Shown here: positions 1 through 12,044 of the stretch, in pieces
Layout of the letters: every line of letters starts with the position of its first letter
Numbering within the stretch: the first letter of the stretch is position 1
DNA from: Nitrospinaceae bacterium
GTDB taxonomy: Bacteria; Nitrospinota; Nitrospinia; Nitrospinales; VA-1
DNA: 41,184 bases
Reading direction: 5' to 3'
NCBI GenBank assembly: GCA_029261595.1
Contig: JAJDAZ010000021.1
Span: forward strand, 1-41,184
Program-made: the position numbers and the translations under genes
The notes under the pieces: model-generated
Told to the model about the DNA's origin: nothing
Databases searched by the model: none
What the model saw: the letters and a program-made list of their open reading frames with translations, nothing else

Positions 1-924
<924 letters not shown>

Positions 925-962
925 GGCACCTTGAAATAATTTTATAGGTTCTAAAATTTTTT

Positions 963-1367
963 ATGGCTGAACAACTGCATTTGAGTCTGGTGACCCCTGA
1001 GAAACAGGTGGTCAATGAAGAGGTCGATCAGGTCAACGTCCCCGGTTCGGAAGGCGATCTTGGAATCCTGTACGACCATGCGCCCATCATCACCAACCTG
1101 CGCCCCGGTCCCTTGTCGTTCGAAAAGGGAGGCGTTGCCACCCAGCTCATCGTGAGCGGCGGGTATCTGGAAGTGACCGACAACCGGGTGATCATTCTGG
1201 CGGAGACCGCAGAGTTTCTCCACGAAGTGGATCGCGACCGAGCAGAAAAAGCCAAAACCAAGGCCGAAGCCGCTCTCCTCAAGACCGGCCTCAGCGAGGA
1301 AGAATTTCAGGAAGCCCAGGACGACCTGTTCCGTGCACTCGCCCGTTTGGATCAACCTGAAAATTAA
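963..1367 (+). CDS. atpC: ATP synthase F1 subunit epsilon
   Basis: Epsilon subunit of the F1 rotor stalk, which couples rotation to catalysis and can inhibit ATP hydrolysis. The 134 residues match the family length. The N-terminal beta-sandwich is recognisable from LVTPEKQVVNEEVDQVNVPG, the G-DLGILYDHAPIITNL segment and the SGGYLEVTDNRVIIL strand. The C-terminal part is an Ala/Glu/Lys-rich helical hairpin (roughly residues 90-134). It lies directly after atpD on the same strand and is the last gene of the operon. The region before the ATG is A+T-rich with no strong Shine-Dalgarno, which fits translational coupling. Two stop codons in a row close the gene, and uvrA converges on it with a gap of only 16 bases. 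Confidence 0.96.
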   Translation: MAEQLHLSLVTPEKQVVNEEVDQVNVPGSEGDLGILYDHAPIITNLRPGPLSFEKGGVATQLIVSGGYLEVTDNRVIILAETAEFLHEVDRDRAEKAKTKAEAALLKTGLSEEEFQEAQDDLFRALARLDQPEN

Positions 1368-1383
1368 TAAACACCCTAAGGCA

Positions 1384-4218
<2,835 letters not shown>

Positions 4219-4261
4219 ATGAATGCGTTAATTTTGGATAGTTAAAGAAACTTATTGGTGG

Positions 4262-5116
4262 TTATCGTTTATTTTCAATTTCCCGGTAGGCAAGTGTATC
4301 CATTAAACTTTCTTCGTTTCCAAAAAGTGAGAAAGCGTTAATGTTCATAAGGTCAAGTTTCCTGAGAACCTTTTTTTTCTCCGTGGAGGGAATAATATAC
4401 TTCTTTAGGAAGTCTTGCAGGTCACCAAATTGGACACCTTCGTGACATGCATAAATTTTGTCATCGTTTGGTTTTGGGGGCATAAAAGGATAAGCCTCGG
4501 TAAAGCAAATAGTGTACTCACATTGTTGTTGGTAATGCCGCTTGTGCGTTTCTGCGTAAGGGCCTAAGCCTTTAATTTGAGGCACTGTTGGGCTCGTTGT
4601 TTTCATTTTGCCCCCGTTTTCTAAATAGGAGTAAATAGCAACGTCCTCATCCTTCTTTGAATCATTGAACGCAAAATAGGCGGCCACGTAAGGAGAACGA
4701 GTCCAATCCAATAAAGGTGAGGGGAAACCATGATGTCGTATATAAATCATAAATTCATAACAAGGAGGGTCTGTTGATAATGGACCAATATCAAAATTTT
4801 CAAACTCAGGTTTGTATTCTGCCAGTGAATATATCGTAGGCTTAATCGATTTAAGAATCCTCCAATAATCAAACCATGAGAAATCTCGTTTTGTTACGTT
4901 CTTTTCTCTAACATATCTCTCAAGAGTAGTTTCCAACCTCCAAGATTTGTTTGCTTGGCCTCTAAATAATAGGTTAGAAACATCAACTAAGTTACTATTT
5001 TTTAATTGCGTAATAGTATTGTAATCCTTCTCAATCGCCTCTTCAAACTCTTCCCAACGTTCTAAAGTAATTTCCTCTATAGTAGAATTTTCGCCTTTAT
5101 TTGATTCATGAGACAT
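4262..5116 (-). CDS. FRG-domain protein, probably acquired
   Basis: A 284-residue protein with an FRG domain, named for a Phe-Arg-Gly motif. It is visible as LLFRGQANKSWRLETTLERY near residue 50 and by the second conserved block HHGFPSPLLDWTRSPYVAAYFAF near residues 130-150. The domain's biochemical role is not established; FRG proteins turn up in accessory and phage-defence-rich regions. The start is supported by AGGAAGGA about six bases before the ATG. There is no signal peptide or membrane segment, so it is probably cytoplasmic. The DNA is clearly richer in A+T than uvrA and ubiD on either side, and codon choice differs (many ATA, AAT and TTA codons), suggesting later acquisition. A specific function cannot be given. 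Confidence 0.85.
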   Translation of the reverse strand: MSHESNKGENSTIEEITLERWEEFEEAIEKDYNTITQLKNSNLVDVSNLLFRGQANKSWRLETTLERYVREKNVTKRDFSWFDYWRILKSIKPTIYSLAEYKPEFENFDIGPLSTDPPCYEFMIYIRHHGFPSPLLDWTRSPYVAAYFAFNDSKKDEDVAIYSYLENGGKMKTTSPTVPQIKGLGPYAETHKRHYQQQCEYTICFTEAYPFMPPKPNDDKIYACHEGVQFGDLQDFLKKYIIPSTEKKKVLRKLDLMNINAFSLFGNEESLMDTLAYREIENKR

Positions 5117-5200
5117 TGCTATTTCCTTCCTACATGTGATCCAAAGGCTCTTGAGGGTGGTAGTTACACGATAGAACTTTCTTCTGGGGTTTTCTGCATC

Positions 5201-7036
5201 TCAAGGGCGTACCTCACCAAACATCCGTACCCACTTCTCCTCAACCTGATCTTTTATCTCTTGCGACATGACGATTTCGTCAGGCCAATCCTGCTTATAG
5301 CCTTCTTCGGGTAATTTTTGGGTCACGTCGATTCCCAGGTGTTCTCCTACATAATGGAAATCCCGCTTGGGGTCGAGGTTGTTGAAAAATTTCCACATGA
5401 TCACCGAGTAATCCTCTAAATCGACATGCCCCTCCAGAACGATGAGGATGGAAACCGCCGAGAAACCGGGTTCCTTGAAAAATTCGTCGATAAACTCCGG
5501 CCCCTGCCGGGGGTGGGTTTTATCGAGGGCCACGAATATTACGGGGTTGCATACGCTCCCATCCAGAACCCGGCAGGCTTTCACTTCTTGAAACCGGTCA
5601 AAAACGGCCTTGGGATTGGGGAGATGGGAAGACGGTTTGCACGAAAAGTCATCATCTCCAAAACCAGGCTCCCCCTCGATTTTGGTGGTGGCGTCGATCC
5701 CCAGTTTCGAGCCATAAAGGGCCTGGTCCGAGCCGTGATTCAAAACGTCGAGAATGCCTTCGGAAAAAAACAGGTCGCGATTAAAATCCACCTGATTCAA
5801 CAGCACCTTCAAAACCGCAGACGTGTCGTGCACATCGACGCTGGCGTCCACCACCAGAATGGTTTTTACAAAACTCATCTGCCCCAGCCCCCACAGGGCG
5901 CTCATCATGCGCCGGGCCTGCATGGGATAACGTTTGTCGATGGAGATGATCACCGAGTTGTGAAACACGCCTTCCAGCGGCATGTCCATGTCGATGATTT
6001 CCGGTAGCTGTGTGCGCATGAGCGGAAGAAAAATCCTTTCAGTAGCCTTGCCCAGATAATAATCCTCCTGCGGGGGGATGCCGACAATGGTGGTCAGGTA
6101 GACGGGGTTTTTCCTGTGGGTGACGGCGGTCACATGAAACACCGGATAGTCGCCATCCTGCGAGTAGTATCCGGTGTGGTCACCGAACGGACCTTCCAGG
6201 CGCATTTCGGTTGGGTCGATGTAACCTTCCAAAACGATTTCCGCTGTGGCCGGGACTTCGAGATTCACGGTTTTGCATTTCACCAGCGGGACAGCCGCCT
6301 TGCGGATGAATCCGGCCAGCAGAAACTCGTCGATGCCGTAGGGCAGGGGGGCGGACGCGGAATAGCACACCGCAGGGTCCGCGCCGATAGCCACCGCCAC
6401 TTCCATTCTTTTATTCTGACGGCGGTATTCGTGGAAAAAGTGCGCCCCGTCCTTGTGAATGTGCCAGTGCATGGCGGTGGTGTTTTTATCGTAGACCTGC
6501 ATGCGATAGAGACCGACATTTCTCAACTTGTCGTCGGCGCTCCGGTTGATGACGATGGGAAAGGTGATGAACCGGCCCGCGTCATTGGGCCAGCACTGGA
6601 GGACGGGAATCTTTCCCAAATCCACGTCATCGCCGAGATGCACGACTTCCTGACAGAGGGCCTTTCCCGCGCCGACGATTTTTGGCGGGAAATGGGCCGC
6701 GTTCAATAACAGCGGAAGCAGTTTGACTTTGTCCATGAGCGTCGCGGGCGGCGCGATTTTCAAGTAGCGTTCGATTTCTTTTGGAATGTCTTCGATGTCG
6801 CTCACGCCCAGGGCCATGTTCATTCGGCGGGTGCTTCCGAAGGCGTTGATCAAAACCGGCATTTGACTGCCTTCGACATTTTCAAACAACAAGGCCTTGC
6901 CGCCTTCGGGGGATTTGGAAACCCGGTCGGTGATCTCGGAAATTTCGAGAATGGGGGACACCGGTTCCTGGATTCGAATCAGTTCACCTTCCTGCTCAAG
7001 CTGTTCGATAAATTCTTTAAGGGAGTGAAAGGCCAT
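5201..7036 (-). CDS. ubiD: UbiD-family prenylated-FMN decarboxylase
   Basis: Member of the UbiD family, which uses prenylated FMN to decarboxylate aromatic or alpha,beta-unsaturated acids; in quinone synthesis it removes the carboxyl group of the prenylated ring precursor. The family core is visible: YRMQVYDKNTTAMHWHIHKD (cofactor and metal site with the conserved Arg), then EIVLEGYIDPTEMRLEGPFG followed by DHTGYY, with the acidic residues of the Glu-Arg-Glu network. At 611 residues it is longer than E. coli UbiD (about 497) and closer to the long forms known from Helicobacter-type bacteria, where the partner pathway is menaquinone synthesis by the futalosine route. Which quinone is made here cannot be told. 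No UbiX flavin prenyltransferase is in the window. Confidence 0.93.
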   Translation of the reverse strand: MAFHSLKEFIEQLEQEGELIRIQEPVSPILEISEITDRVSKSPEGGKALLFENVEGSQMPVLINAFGSTRRMNMALGVSDIEDIPKEIERYLKIAPPATLMDKVKLLPLLLNAAHFPPKIVGAGKALCQEVVHLGDDVDLGKIPVLQCWPNDAGRFITFPIVINRSADDKLRNVGLYRMQVYDKNTTAMHWHIHKDGAHFFHEYRRQNKRMEVAVAIGADPAVCYSASAPLPYGIDEFLLAGFIRKAAVPLVKCKTVNLEVPATAEIVLEGYIDPTEMRLEGPFGDHTGYYSQDGDYPVFHVTAVTHRKNPVYLTTIVGIPPQEDYYLGKATERIFLPLMRTQLPEIIDMDMPLEGVFHNSVIISIDKRYPMQARRMMSALWGLGQMSFVKTILVVDASVDVHDTSAVLKVLLNQVDFNRDLFFSEGILDVLNHGSDQALYGSKLGIDATTKIEGEPGFGDDDFSCKPSSHLPNPKAVFDRFQEVKACRVLDGSVCNPVIFVALDKTHPRQGPEFIDEFFKEPGFSAVSILIVLEGHVDLEDYSVIMWKFFNNLDPKRDFHYVGEHLGIDVTQKLPEEGYKQDWPDEIVMSQEIKDQVEEKWVRMFGEVRP

Positions 7037-7161
7037 AAATTTTAAACCGGGATCTTAAGAATATTGTTTGAGATTAAAAATATTATAGGGGGAAAACATT
7101 GTATTTTACTCTGGAAATGATCGAATTGCCCGGCAAATTTTCAATGTGGTAGGATGGAAAA

Positions 7162-8082
7162 ATGTTGCTTTATTTTTGCAAACGAATCCTGTACGGCATT
7201 CCCGTATTGATAACGGTGGCGACGCTGACTTTTGGCATCATGCATCTGGTTCCCGGCGGCCCGTTCGATACCGAAAAAAAATTGCCACCCGAAATCATCG
7301 CCAATATCGAAGCCAAATATCACCTGAACGAACCCCTGGTCACGCAATATTTTCTTTACATGAAGCAGATTCTGCAGGGCGATCTGGGGCCGTCCTATAA
7401 ATACATTGGCCGGGATGTTTCCGCCATCATTGCCGAAACATTTCCCGTATCGCTCACGCTGGGGTTGTGCGCGGTGGTGGTCATACTCGGCCTTGGCATT
7501 CCGGGCGGCATTGTTGCGGCCTATTGGCGGGACACGGCGATCGACCGGTCCTGTGTGTTTCTGGCGACGCTCGGCATCTCGGTCCCGAGTTTCGTCCTGG
7601 GGACGGTGCTGGTCTGGGGCCTGTCGCACAAACTGCACTGGTTGCCGCCAGCATTGTGGGAGGGCCCGCGTCATGTGATTATGCCGGCGATCGCTCTGGG
7701 GGCGGGGTTTGCCGGGTACATCGCGCGTTTGACCCGGACCACGATTCTCGACGTTTTGGCGGCGGATTACATCCGTACCGCGCGGGCCAAGGGATTGTCC
7801 GAGCCTACGGTGTTGTTAAAACACGCGTTGAAAAATTCCATTTATCCCGTGGTTTCGGTGATGGGGCCGCTGGTGGCAGGATTGGTGACCGGCTCGTTTG
7901 TGATCGAGTTTATATTTTCGATTCCCGGCATGGGCAGTTTTTTCATCACCGCCGTGACCAACCGCGATTATCCCCTCATCATGGGCGTGACGCTGGTTTA
8001 CGCGGTGCTGATCGTCCTGGCCAATATCGTGGTCGATATGATGTACGCCTGGCTCGACCCCCGAGTTTCACTAGGGAAATAG
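7162..8082 (+). CDS. ABC transporter permease, DppB/OppB type
   Basis: Inner-membrane permease of the oligopeptide/dipeptide/nickel ABC importer family. The 306 residues show the family N-terminus (a first membrane helix followed by a PGGPFD-type motif and a periplasmic loop containing YHLNEPLVTQY) and about six hydrophobic segments. The EAA loop that docks the ATPase reads DYIRTARAKGLSEPTVLLKH. The C-terminus VDMMYAWLDPRV is characteristic. A Shine-Dalgarno-like AGGATGG precedes the ATG. It is followed after 43 bases by the DppC-type partner. No substrate-binding protein or ATPase gene is adjacent, so the substrate is unknown and the partners must be elsewhere. Confidence 0.93.
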   Translation: MLLYFCKRILYGIPVLITVATLTFGIMHLVPGGPFDTEKKLPPEIIANIEAKYHLNEPLVTQYFLYMKQILQGDLGPSYKYIGRDVSAIIAETFPVSLTLGLCAVVVILGLGIPGGIVAAYWRDTAIDRSCVFLATLGISVPSFVLGTVLVWGLSHKLHWLPPALWEGPRHVIMPAIALGAGFAGYIARLTRTTILDVLAADYIRTARAKGLSEPTVLLKHALKNSIYPVVSVMGPLVAGLVTGSFVIEFIFSIPGMGSFFITAVTNRDYPLIMGVTLVYAVLIVLANIVVDMMYAWLDPRVSLGK

Positions 8083-8125
8083 ATTATGAATTTGAATTTA
8101 TCTCCAAAAGGTTAACGTTCCATTC

Positions 8126-8932
8126 ATGAAACATTTTCCCTTATCCTCCCGTCTCAGCGCATTGTTTCTAGTGGCAGTCGCGTTGGCCGCCATTTTCGCG
8201 CCCTGGGTGGCCCCGTTTTCGTATGAAACGCAGGACACGGCGAACACCCTCGCATCGCCCAATCCGGCCAACTGGCTGGGGACCGACCGTCTGGGGCGGG
8301 ATTTGTTCTCGCGCATGATTTACGGAGCCCGCGTTTCTTTATTTATCGGGGTGGCGACCACTGTGCTGGCGATACTCATCGGGACGGTTTATGGAGCGGT
8401 ATCAGGGTATGCGGGGAAACGCACGGACAACCTGATGATGCGCATCGTCGATGTGGTTTTTGCCCTTCCCGACCTGCTCATGATCATTCTGATCACCGTA
8501 TTGATGGGCCGGGGGGTGACGGGGATCTTCATCGCGCTGACAATGGTGAGCTGGGTCACGGTGGCCCGCCTGGTGCGGGGGGAAGTCCTCCGGATCAAGG
8601 AATTGACTTTTGTAGAAGCCGCCCGCGCTTTGGGGGCCAGCCATGCCCGCATCTTTGTGCGCGAAATTTTTCCAAATTTAGTGGGTATTTTGATCATTAC
8701 CCTGAGCTTTCGCATCCCAGTGGCCATCCTCGCCGAATCGACCCTCAGTTTTATTGGCCTCGGAATTTCCCCGCCCTTCAGCAGTTGGGGCACCCTGGCG
8801 AACGATGGATGGACGGCGGTAAAATTTTATCCGCATTTGATACTCTTTCCTTCCCTGGCGATATTTTTTACTATTCTGGCCTTTAATTTTCTGGGGGAGG
8901 GTCTGAGAGACGCGCTCGATCCGAGAACCTGA
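8126..8932 (+). CDS. ABC transporter permease, DppC/OppC type
   Basis: Second permease of the same oligopeptide-type importer. The 268 residues contain the DppC hallmark NWLGTDRLGRDLFSRMIYG near residue 50, five or six membrane segments, an EAA loop (FVEAARALGASHARIFVREI) and the closing motif FLGEGLRDALDPR. It is probably co-transcribed with the DppB-type gene just upstream. The strand continues with about 250 bases of A+T-rich non-coding DNA rather than the usual dppD/dppF ATPases, so the transporter genes are split in this genome. The family assignment is secure; substrate not deducible. Confidence 0.93.
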   Translation: MKHFPLSSRLSALFLVAVALAAIFAPWVAPFSYETQDTANTLASPNPANWLGTDRLGRDLFSRMIYGARVSLFIGVATTVLAILIGTVYGAVSGYAGKRTDNLMMRIVDVVFALPDLLMIILITVLMGRGVTGIFIALTMVSWVTVARLVRGEVLRIKELTFVEAARALGASHARIFVREIFPNLVGILIITLSFRIPVAILAESTLSFIGLGISPPFSSWGTLANDGWTAVKFYPHLILFPSLAIFFTILAFNFLGEGLRDALDPRT

Positions 8933-9103
8933 CCCTGGGACTGTTACTTATAGAATTACACTTCCGGTTTGCTTTCATTATTTTCTTTCCTAAATATTCT
9001 TCCTGATATAAAATATTAAGAAAAAAGGGAGCATTATTCACAGGCGTTTTTATTGCCTAACTGTTTGTTTTATTTGATGAATTATTGTCTTAAAAATATC
9101 AGA

Positions 9104-9132
9104 TTGACAAGCAGGAAAAATAATAATAAATT
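9104..9132 (+). promoter_or_regulatory. Predicted sigma-70 promoter
   Basis: A perfect -35 box TTGACA (9104-9109) is separated by exactly 17 bases from TAAATT (9127-9132, four of six consensus bases). It lies in an A+T-rich intergenic stretch and would start transcription near 9139, about 50 bases before the 96-residue gene. The rest of the 8933-9188 interval shows nothing else recognisable. Confidence 0.55.
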
Positions 9133-9188
9133 GGCGTCTTTTTAATGCCTCGTGGCGGTCGCCTTTCTACAATAAAAGAGAAATTGGA

Positions 9189-9479
9189 ATGAGCCGAATT
9201 AAGGATGACCTGATTTGTGAGATTATACGCGTTTCGCAGACAAACCTTTTAGGCAGGAAGCAATCCACAGAGGGAAATTCAGGCGGAGAAGAAGGCGTTC
9301 TCGAATGGATAAAAAACAACGCGGCAAATTATCGAGAGAGTTTTAAGGTCAGCCTGGACGCGTTTTCCGCCAGAGAACTTGGCGATATATTGAGCAAGTT
9401 GACTGGAACAGGGAAAGACTTGAACCAGGTTTTAGAAGGCTGTACATGGACGCCCATAGAGGCGAAGCCTTCGCACTGA
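9189..9479 (+). CDS. Hypothetical protein, 96 residues
   Basis: A small soluble protein that I do not recognise. It is hydrophilic, probably largely helical, with no signal peptide, cysteine cluster or membrane segment. The segment FSARELGDILSKLTGTGKDLNQVL looks like a compact helical unit. Support for it being real: a good promoter 50 bases upstream, an AAAGAG-type ribosome site near the ATG, and a following gene on the same strand only 26 bases away. It may be co-transcribed with the DUF1566 gene, but no functional link can be inferred. Confidence 0.6.
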   Translation: MSRIKDDLICEIIRVSQTNLLGRKQSTEGNSGGEEGVLEWIKNNAANYRESFKVSLDAFSARELGDILSKLTGTGKDLNQVLEGCTWTPIEAKPSH

Positions 9480-9505
9480 AGAAGATTGAATGGGTAAGTT
9501 GATTT

Positions 9506-10276
9506 ATGGAAGATTCAAAAGCCACACCGGAAAAAAAAGACGAAGCTGAAAAGCCGACAGAAAAAGCGGCCAAGCCTAAAGTGGCGGCAAAAAAAGAGAA
9601 GCCCGCCGCACCCCCCCTGGTCGATAATGGTGATGGGACCGTCACTGACCCCACTTCCGGTTTGATGTGGAAAAAATCCGACGCCTGGCTCGACATGAAA
9701 CAGTTTTACACCTGGATGGCCCATCGGGAATATGTCGATAAATTCAACAAGGAAAAATTCGCGGGCTATGACAACTGGCGCATTCCCAATAAGGCCGAGG
9801 CCCTGACCATTTTTGATAAAACCAAGGAATGCATGGATAAAAACGGGACCCTGTTTCCTCTCGACCCCATATTTGATGCGGGTGGCGCCAGTAACACCTG
9901 GATCACGGAGTGTTCGGATGAAAAGATCATCCGCTTTGATGGAAAAATAGGCATCGATACCCCCTATCCGACCCAGGAGGTCTGGTCCTCCATGCGTCTC
10001 GTGCGCAAGGAAGGAGAAGCCGCTCAAGCAACTGCGGGAGCGGCACCGGATGCAACCGAGGCCAAAGCGGCTTCGGCGGAAGCAGACGATTCCAAAGCGG
10101 CCAAGGCCGACGCCAAAACTGCGGCGCCCAAACCCAAGCCGGCAAAAACCGGGTCCGGCGGCGGAGTTCCCGGAGCAACGCCCCGATACAATAGGCCCCC
10201 AGACGAAAAAGCCGCCTTGATCGCAAGAGCCAGAGCGCATGCGGCGGAAGTCCGAGCCCGCAAGGCCAAAGGTTAA
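9506..10276 (+). CDS. DUF1566 domain protein with charged low-complexity arms
   Basis: A 256-residue protein whose middle (about residues 35-170) is a DUF1566/Lcl C-terminal-like domain. Its usual marks are DNGDGTVTDPTSGLMWKK, YDNWRIPNKAEAL and a closing VWSSMRLVRK strand. Related domains occur in extracytoplasmic and surface proteins, often in many copies, and their role is not defined. The first 35 residues are Lys/Ala/Glu-rich, and the last 85 are an Ala/Lys/Pro-rich disordered tail ending in a basic segment. I see no signal peptide, so the protein may be cytoplasmic despite the domain's usual location. The gene converges with the J-domain gene. Confidence 0.8.
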   Translation: MEDSKATPEKKDEAEKPTEKAAKPKVAAKKEKPAAPPLVDNGDGTVTDPTSGLMWKKSDAWLDMKQFYTWMAHREYVDKFNKEKFAGYDNWRIPNKAEALTIFDKTKECMDKNGTLFPLDPIFDAGGASNTWITECSDEKIIRFDGKIGIDTPYPTQEVWSSMRLVRKEGEAAQATAGAAPDATEAKAASAEADDSKAAKADAKTAAPKPKPAKTGSGGGVPGATPRYNRPPDEKAALIARARAHAAEVRARKAKG

Positions 10277-10370
10277 CACCGGGCGCCTCAATGCCTCAAT
10301 TCCCAGGACACCCCGATTTCATTTTTAAGTATTTTTCCGCCCAGATCGGATGAGTGCGTGGTCTGTAGAT

Positions 10371-11279
10371 TCAGTCATCTTCAATTTTAAATTTAACGAC
10401 AAAGTCTCCGCGTTTTTTCCCCCATAGAATAGCCGATCCTAGGCCAGGGAGTCTCAGTTCTTCACCCGTGAGCGTGCCTTCTTCCACTTCGATGGTTTCA
10501 ACCGTGTCAAGCGTTTCAATTTTCAAGGGGCCGCCCTTTTCCGCCAATTCAGGCGAAATCGGGATTTCCGCATAAATATCTGTTTTTACCCGCTTGAAGT
10601 GGGGATGGGGTTGTGGGCAAATTTGTAATATTAGATCGCCGGGCGGGCCTCCGTTTCGGCCTTCCCCTCCTTCGTTGGGAATGCGCAAAGGATAATTTTC
10701 CGCCACGCCGGGAGGAATTTTTACCTCCACGGTCACGCCCTTGACCACCAGACGTTTGCCTTTGCAGACGGAGCATTCCTCGGAGTCAACAAAGCCTGTG
10801 CCCTCGCAGTCAAAGCACATGACATATTTTTCGTAACTGTAGGGAACCGTTCCTCCGAGCGCCACGGTGACGAGCGGGAGATCGATCATGAACTGCAAAT
10901 CGAAGCCCCGAGTTGGGAATTCGGGATCGAACTTTTGCTCCTCTTCAGGAGTGGTCTGGCGAAAATCGTTTTGCTGACCGGTTTTTTGCCGCCCGCTGAA
11001 GTCAAAGTCATTGGACGGGTCGGACCAGGTGTTGGCCCCCCGACCCTTTGGCCGGGTTTGCTGGCGATAGGTTTGGTCGTACTCCAGCCGACTTTTTTTA
11101 TTACTGAGCACATTGTAAGCGGCGGATATGATCTTGAAATTGTTCTCAGCTTTTGCGCTTCCATTATTAACGTCGGGATGATGCTTTTTCGCTAATTCTC
11201 GATAACGTTTTTTGATATCCGCAAATGAAGCGTTTTTTTCCACGCCGAGAGTTTTATAGTAATTTTTTGTCGTGGCCAT
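10371..11279 (-). CDS. DnaJ-like co-chaperone with reduced zinc finger
   Basis: J-domain co-chaperone that would stimulate an Hsp70 (DnaK). The N-terminal J domain is complete (YYKTLGVEKNASFADIKKRY, with the essential HPD in AKKHHPDVN). A Gln/Arg-rich linker follows. The zinc region has only two of the four repeats of a canonical DnaJ: CFDCEGTG and CSVCKGKR, near residues 150-175. The C-terminal substrate-binding beta domains follow (VKIPPGVAENYPLRIPNEGGEG, then PGDLILQI). At 302 residues it is shorter than DnaJ (about 375) and is an intermediate between DnaJ and CbpA types. It is divergent from the Slp genes. It is probably an accessory J-protein rather than the main dnaJ. Confidence 0.88.
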   Translation of the reverse strand: MATTKNYYKTLGVEKNASFADIKKRYRELAKKHHPDVNNGSAKAENNFKIISAAYNVLSNKKSRLEYDQTYRQQTRPKGRGANTWSDPSNDFDFSGRQKTGQQNDFRQTTPEEEQKFDPEFPTRGFDLQFMIDLPLVTVALGGTVPYSYEKYVMCFDCEGTGFVDSEECSVCKGKRLVVKGVTVEVKIPPGVAENYPLRIPNEGGEGRNGGPPGDLILQICPQPHPHFKRVKTDIYAEIPISPELAEKGGPLKIETLDTVETIEVEEGTLTGEELRLPGLGSAILWGKKRGDFVVKFKIEDD

Positions 11280-11410
11280 GTTTCAGTAAGAAAACGGGAT
11301 AAGAAAAGTAAAATCAATCTCGATTTGAACAGCTATATTATCCTTAAATGGGCTGACAGCACAACAACCCAGTCGATTTGGAAGCGACTTGTTTTTCCTT
11401 TTAAATTTGT

Positions 11411-11439
11411 TTGCAGAAAACCTCAAAAGTATGTATATT
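11411..11439 (+). promoter_or_regulatory. Possible promoter for the Slp gene pair
   Basis: TTGCAG (11411-11416) and TATATT (11434-11439, five of six consensus bases) are spaced by 17 bases in the A+T-rich gap between the J-domain gene and the first Slp gene. The -35 match is weak, so this is tentative. Confidence 0.35.
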
Positions 11440-11498
11440 TTTTAATATTGTCATATTTGTTTTGCCCATCCGCAGGAAAAGTTGAAGGGAGAGCTTTC

Positions 11499-12026
11499 GT
11501 GAGAGTTTTCATCATTTTTATCCTTCTAACCTTCACCGCATGCGCTCATCCCATTTCCAAAAACACGCGCGCCGCCTTGGACCCCAGTGTCAGCATTTCC
11601 GGGCTTTTTGAATCCCCCGATGCTTATGTGGGTAAAAGAGTGATGATGGGAGGAAACATTGTCCAGACACGGAATTTCCCCGATAAAAGTGAGATCGAAG
11701 TGGTCCAGAAGTCTCTTGACACCTATGGCAATCTGGATTCAGGAGATGCCACGATGGGACGCTTTATTTTTCGTCATCGGGGATACCTGGAGTCTGAAGT
11801 TTATGCCAATGGACGGGATATCGTGGGCGCGGGAGTGGTTGTGGGAACTCAGGCAGGGAAAATTGGCGACCGTAATTACCGTTTCCCGGTCATCGAGCCG
11901 GAAGAGATGAATTTATTGCCCGAAGCCGTCGAATCTCCCTACTATTATGATCCGTTTTATCCCTATTATTTCTATGGTTTCCCTTATCGACACCATCGTC
12001 ATAACCACAGGCACCATTACTGGTAA
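11499..12026 (+). CDS. Slp-family outer-membrane lipoprotein with Tyr/His-rich tail
   Basis: Slp-type lipoprotein, probably anchored in the outer membrane. The GTG at 11499 is the likely start because GAAGGGAGAG lies six bases upstream and it gives a short lipoprotein signal (hydrophobic IIFILLTFTAC with Cys about 15 residues in); the frame stays open upstream to an ATG at 11325, but that would place a 58-residue extension before the signal. The Slp core is seen in SISGLFESPDAYVGKRVMMG and the following GGNIVQTRN strand. The last 30 residues are extraordinarily rich in Tyr, Phe and His, with repeated HH pairs, which might bind metal. The second Slp gene follows after 18 bases. The family's role is unknown beyond association with starvation and stress. 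Confidence 0.8.
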   Translation: MRVFIIFILLTFTACAHPISKNTRAALDPSVSISGLFESPDAYVGKRVMMGGNIVQTRNFPDKSEIEVVQKSLDTYGNLDSGDATMGRFIFRHRGYLESEVYANGRDIVGAGVVVGTQAGKIGDRNYRFPVIEPEEMNLLPEAVESPYYYDPFYPYYFYGFPYRHHRHNHRHHYW

Positions 12027-12044
12027 GAAAGGTTGAGATTGCCA

